36,434 nt of DNA, taken from NCBI GenBank assembly GCA_011045915.1, contig DSBT01000082.1:1-36434 (forward strand), read 5' to 3'. Within the stretch, counting starts at the first letter, position 1. The number at the start of each line of letters is the position of its first letter. Origin of the DNA: Mesotoga infera. GTDB taxonomy: Bacteria > Thermotogota > Thermotogae > Petrotogales > Kosmotogaceae. Shown here one piece after another: positions 33,872-36,434 of the stretch. Position numbers and translations under genes: made by a program. The notes below the pieces were generated by a model. The model saw nothing but the letters and a program-made list of their open reading frames with translations, did no database searches and was not told where the DNA came from.

Positions 33872-33918
33872 TTTTTATCGGGGGAGTGATCTTTTTGCTA
33901 CAGGATGGAGGGAGCTCA

Positions 33919-34293
33919 ATGAAGAAACGACTTGACAAGTGTCCTAGCTGCGGTGGAGTTCTAGCAATCACGGAGTATACCTGTCAGAAATGCAAGACCA
34001 GAATAATCGGAACGTTTTCGCAAGACGAACTGCTTTCCCTTCCTGACGAGCTACTGGACTTTCTCAAGATTTTTGTCAAGAACAGAGGCAATCTTTCAGA
34101 ACTTCAGAAAGAGCTGAATATCTCTTATCCAACTGCAAGGAGCAAACTGGAAGAACTGGTGACGAGTCTGGGATTCGAACTTGCAAATCGTCAGATTCAA
34201 GAGGCTTCAAAGATCATCAGAAAACTCGAAGAGGGTAATTTAAACCCGGAACAAGCAGCTGAACTTCTTGGTAAGATGAAAAAGAGAAAATAG
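33919..34293 (+). CDS. DUF2089-family zinc-ribbon/HTH protein
   Basis: A 124-residue protein with a four-cysteine zinc ribbon at the N-terminus: Cys8, Cys11, Cys22 and Cys25 in KCPSCGG and CQKCKTR. A helical region follows (LPDELLDFLKIFVKNRGN), then an HTH-like SELQKELNISYPTARSKLEELV at about residues 60-82. The C-terminal helix (EGNLNPEQAAELLGKMKKRK) is also typical of the family. ATG at 33919 follows GGAGG; the upstream in-frame hydrophobic stretch is not included because it spans a good promoter. DUF2089 proteins are thought to be transcription regulators; the targets are unknown, and autoregulation through the palindrome at 33807-33825 is a guess. Confidence 0.88.
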   Translation: MKKRLDKCPSCGGVLAITEYTCQKCKTRIIGTFSQDELLSLPDELLDFLKIFVKNRGNLSELQKELNISYPTARSKLEELVTSLGFELANRQIQEASKIIRKLEEGNLNPEQAAELLGKMKKRK

Positions 34294-34384
34294 TAGTGGT
34301 TCACCGATTTTTTGAGCGATTTCTTGCAGGGTTTTGTTGATGAAAGCGTATTGAATCAATGGCTTTTGTATCAAAGCTTCGAAA

Positions 34385-34413
34385 TTACCTTCATAACAAA
34401 AAAATGGTATATT
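34385..34413 (+). promoter_or_regulatory. Weak promoter candidate for the alpha/beta hydrolase gene
   Basis: TTACCT (34385-34390) and TATATT (34408-34413) lie 17 bp apart in the 158-bp gap after the DUF2089 gene. The -35 match is poor. No terminator was seen in the gap, so read-through from the DUF2089 gene is possible. Confidence 0.35.
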
Positions 34414-34451
34414 ATTGTTACTTCAGAACTTCCCGAAAAGGGGTGTCCCGG

Positions 34452-35366
34452 ATGAAAGTATTTAAGGCTCTCTTTTTTATTCTGCTCATCGGTTTGGCGC
34501 TTTTAGTGGTGAACAGTATTTTCAGTGTGACGATGGCAAGGATCTACTTTAACCGGATAGAAAGAGACGGAAGGTATTTAAAAGTAGATGAAGAGGAGCT
34601 TTTCTTGAAGATCGTTGGAGAAGGCAAGCCGATCTTGATGATTCATGGATTCCCGGGATCTCATATCGAATTTCAAGAATTGGCAGAGCTTCTCTCAGCA
34701 AATAGAAGAATCTACATTATAGACCTGCCCGGGTTTGGTTTGTCTACTGCTTCCAACAAAGGCGATTATTCAGTAAAAGGGTACGCCGACCTTACTGTTG
34801 ATTTGATGGACCTTCTGAACATTGAAAAGGCTGATATTATTGGCCATTCATTGGGAGGAGAAATAGGTTTGAACATAGCGTATTATTACCCGGAAAGAAT
34901 TGAAAGTCTTGTTTTAATAGATGCCTCTCCATATGGTGAGAGAGATTTTTTGCCCGACTTTCTGTCGAGCAGCAAAATTCTCACCTGGACCGTAATGAGG
35001 TTCTTTTATCAAACATATCCAATTCAAAGATTCATCTATCTAAAAAAACTTGGAGATAGAAACAACTTCGAGTCTGAGGAGTTTGGGAAGTACTTTGCGC
35101 TGGTAGATCGTATGACCGCCTCTTTCTTGTATGAATTCATGAGGGGCAATGACAGAGGTCCCTTTTCACAATCACTTGTTGAGATCGACTGCAGCGCACT
35201 GATTCTATGGGGAGAGTTAGACGAGATTTCTCCTCTGGATTATGGAGAAAAGCTAACTAGAGAGCTTTCAAACAGCGTTCTAAAAGTAATTGAGGGCGCG
35301 GGGCACGCTCCCTTTATCGAGTTTCCCATGAGAGTAGCTGAAGAGATTACTGGATTTCTAGAGTGA
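34452..35366 (+). CDS. Membrane-anchored alpha/beta hydrolase
   Basis: A serine hydrolase of the alpha/beta fold, anchored by an N-terminal hydrophobic helix (about residues 5-24), so the catalytic domain probably faces outside. The oxyanion segment is IHGFPGS (64-70), the nucleophile elbow GHSLGGE has Ser133, the acid is probably Asp257 in WGELDEISP and the catalytic His is His285 in GAGHAPF, so the triad looks complete. ATG at 34452 follows GGGGTG; an upstream in-frame ATG at 34359 crosses the candidate promoter. At 304 residues it is of normal size. The substrate (ester, lactone, peptide or other) cannot be told from sequence. The next gene starts 17 bp after its stop. Confidence 0.87.
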   Translation: MKVFKALFFILLIGLALLVVNSIFSVTMARIYFNRIERDGRYLKVDEEELFLKIVGEGKPILMIHGFPGSHIEFQELAELLSANRRIYIIDLPGFGLSTASNKGDYSVKGYADLTVDLMDLLNIEKADIIGHSLGGEIGLNIAYYYPERIESLVLIDASPYGERDFLPDFLSSSKILTWTVMRFFYQTYPIQRFIYLKKLGDRNNFESEEFGKYFALVDRMTASFLYEFMRGNDRGPFSQSLVEIDCSALILWGELDEISPLDYGEKLTRELSNSVLKVIEGAGHAPFIEFPMRVAEEITGFLE

Positions 35367-35383
35367 AAAGGGAGGCCACTTAG

Positions 35384-36352
35384 TTGCCGCAAATCAGACC
35401 GGAAGTTGTAGTAAGTAGATGTCTGGGATTCGAAAGCTGCAGATACAATGGGCAGATGATTCCCAGCAAATTCGTGAGTAGGTTGGGCAAATATGTAAAC
35501 TACTTAACAGTATGTCCCGAGTTTGATATTGGGCTCGGTGTTCCCCGGGCACCCATAAGAATGGTTTCAAAAGCAAATGGAATAAGACTTATTCAGCCAC
35601 TGACAGGCATCGACGTTACTGAAAGACTCTCGGTCTTTGCAAGTGAATTTCTCGACAGCCTGGAGAGAGTAGACGGATTTGTTCTCAAAGCAGCTTCACC
35701 TACATGTGGAGTAAAGGATGTCAAGATTTATCCAGCAGAAGGCAAAGTTGTATCCTCAGGCAGAGACGCTGGATTCTTTGGAGCAGCTGCACTTGCAAAA
35801 TACGACTGTCTTCCGATCGAAGACGAAGGAAGATTATCCAATTACATCATAAGAGAACATTTCTTGACAACTCTCTTCACCGTCACGCGTTTCAGGGATC
35901 TTTCTGGCAAGCTTACCAGAAAGGGCCTGGTTGAATTTCAATCTGAAAACAAGCTGCTGTTCATGTCCTACAATCAGAATGAAATGAGAATTATGGGAAG
36001 GATCATTGGAAATATGGACTCAAGAGAACTTAGGGACGTTTATGATGATTATGCCTCTCACTTCTACAAGACGATGTCCACCCCACCAAAACACACTTCG
36101 CATATAAATGTTTTGATGCACGGACTTGGCTACTTTTCAGACTACATATCCTCTTCGGAAAAGCGATTCTTTCTGGATACTCTCGACAGATATCGAGAAG
36201 GAATGATACCTCTTAGCGTTCCTCTTTATATTCTTCGTTCATACGTCGTTGCCTTTGAAAGCGAGTATCTATCCACTCAAACATTCTTTGAACCGTATCC
36301 ATCGGAGCTTGTTGAGATAACTGATTCGGGTAAAGGAAGATCGGGGAAATGA
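35384..36352 (+). CDS. DUF523-DUF1722 fusion protein (TudS-like plus YbgA-like)
   Basis: The N-terminal DUF523 domain (about residues 6-145) has the cysteine motifs SRCLGFESCRYNG (Cys13, Cys19), VCPEFDIGLGVPR (Cys44) and ASPTCGV (Cys108). From family knowledge some DUF523 proteins bind a [4Fe-4S] cluster and act as thiouracil desulfurases (TudS). The C-terminal DUF1722 domain (about residues 155-285) corresponds to E. coli YbgA and has the usual LVEFQSENKLLFMSYNQ segment; its function is unknown. The TTG start at 35384 follows GGGAGG. The stop overlaps the photolyase start (ATGA), so the two are coupled, as ybgA is linked to phrB in E. coli. Confidence 0.87.
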   Translation: MPQIRPEVVVSRCLGFESCRYNGQMIPSKFVSRLGKYVNYLTVCPEFDIGLGVPRAPIRMVSKANGIRLIQPLTGIDVTERLSVFASEFLDSLERVDGFVLKAASPTCGVKDVKIYPAEGKVVSSGRDAGFFGAAALAKYDCLPIEDEGRLSNYIIREHFLTTLFTVTRFRDLSGKLTRKGLVEFQSENKLLFMSYNQNEMRIMGRIIGNMDSRELRDVYDDYASHFYKTMSTPPKHTSHINVLMHGLGYFSDYISSSEKRFFLDTLDRYREGMIPLSVPLYILRSYVVAFESEYLSTQTFFEPYPSELVEITDSGKGRSGK

Positions 36353-36434
36353 AGACAGAAAGGATTCACAGGCTCAATGAAAAAACCAGTGGGAGCGGAG
36401 AGTTCGTTTTGTACTGGATGCAGGCCTCTCAAAG
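36349..36434 (+). CDS. Class II deoxyribodipyrimidine photolyase, 3'-partial
   Basis: Only 28 full codons are visible, cut by the window end. They read MKTERIHRLNEK, then EFVLYWMQASQ, which is the N-terminal class II CPD photolyase pattern (RIxxLN ... YVLYWMQASQR). The ATG at 36349 overlaps the DUF523-DUF1722 stop. The product would use blue light and FADH- to repair pyrimidine dimers. Class II rather than class I is judged from this short stretch only, so confidence is moderate. Confidence 0.72.
   Translation, partial: MKTERIHRLNEKTSGSGEFVLYWMQASQ

Larger units (their letters stand above)
33572..33918 (+). other. AT-rich intergenic region with two inverted repeats and a promoter
   Basis: No convincing gene lies in this 347-bp gap. 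It carries a short hairpin (33781-33797), a longer palindrome (33807-33825) and a promoter (33842-33871) leading to the DUF2089 gene. A GTTC-CAGA-GAAC repeat sits at 33612-33623. No clear terminator for niaP was found. An in-frame hydrophobic N-terminal extension of the DUF2089 gene starts at 33766 but crosses the promoter, so it is treated as non-coding. Confidence 0.6.

Noticed and set aside
33766-33918. In-frame hydrophobic N-terminal extension of the DUF2089 protein.
   Set aside because: It crosses a good promoter (33842-33871), the ribosome binding site GGAGG precedes the ATG at 33919, and the zinc ribbon normally starts the protein.
1-36434. CRISPR arrays, insertion sequences, prophage or integrase genes.
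   Set aside because: None seen: there are no regularly spaced direct repeats and no transposase, integrase or phage-type reading frames; the tRNA cluster has no repeated 3' end nearby to suggest an att site.

Overview
The window is a gene-dense bacterial chromosome segment. It most likely comes from a member of the Thermotogota, and a Mesotoga/Kosmotoga-type mesophile is my best guess. The reasons are the niaR-niaP pair, three tandem M42 peptidases, a BamA with a C-terminal Phe barrel alongside Wza/Wzc/Wzy-type export genes (an outer-membrane or 'toga' organism), ThyX in place of ThyA, QueH, and moderate GC with strong GGAGGTG ribosome binding sites. The taxon is an inference from gene content. 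There are no insertion sequences, prophage genes or CRISPR arrays.

Layout. (1) Positions 1-7231, + strand: an envelope polysaccharide block. It holds a 5'-truncated multi-SLBB export protein, a CpsB-type PHP phosphatase, a Wzz/BY-kinase with a C-terminal tyrosine cluster, and a Wzy/O-antigen-ligase-type membrane protein. A terminator overlaps the end of the last gene. (2) Positions 7235-13777, + strand: a housekeeping operon with its own promoter, metG-gyrA-lexA-rpiB-histone-deacetylase-family gene. It ends at a strong hairpin shared with the converging operon. (3) Positions 31286 down to 13784, - strand: an unbroken run of 20 genes in which nearly every stop codon overlaps the next start (mostly ATGA/TTGA/GTGA). 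The order is minC, three M42 peptidases, a degenerate dehydroquinate-synthase-like protein, a SPOR-type membrane protein, a triple-HhH ComEA-like protein, queH, a small unknown, an OGG1/AlkA-like glycosylase, trmFO, manA, a TPR membrane protein, thyX, a five-gene signalling module (DRTGG, CBS-HATPase, DRTGG, PHP, HATPase), and bamA. (4) Positions 31389-31716, + strand: a tRNA-Glu/Val/Phe cluster with promoter and terminator, divergent from minC. (5) Positions 31720-33571: niaR and a NiaP-type transporter. (6) Positions 33572-36434: an AT-rich 347-bp regulatory gap with two inverted repeats and a promoter, then a DUF2089 zinc-ribbon/HTH protein, a membrane-anchored alpha/beta hydrolase, a DUF523-DUF1722 fusion, and the start of a class II photolyase cut by the window end.

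How the parts work together. The first block covers export, assembly and tyrosine-phosphorylation control of a surface polysaccharide. The long minus-strand operon combines division-site control, envelope biogenesis (BamA, SPOR protein), tRNA modification (QueH, TrmFO), folate-dependent thymidylate synthesis (ThyX), DNA repair (OGG-like) and an uncharacterised signalling set. The points most worth a second look are the orphan DRTGG/CBS/HATPase/PHP module, the degenerate AroB-like protein, the DUF523-DUF1722/photolyase linkage and the palindromes in front of the DUF2089 gene.
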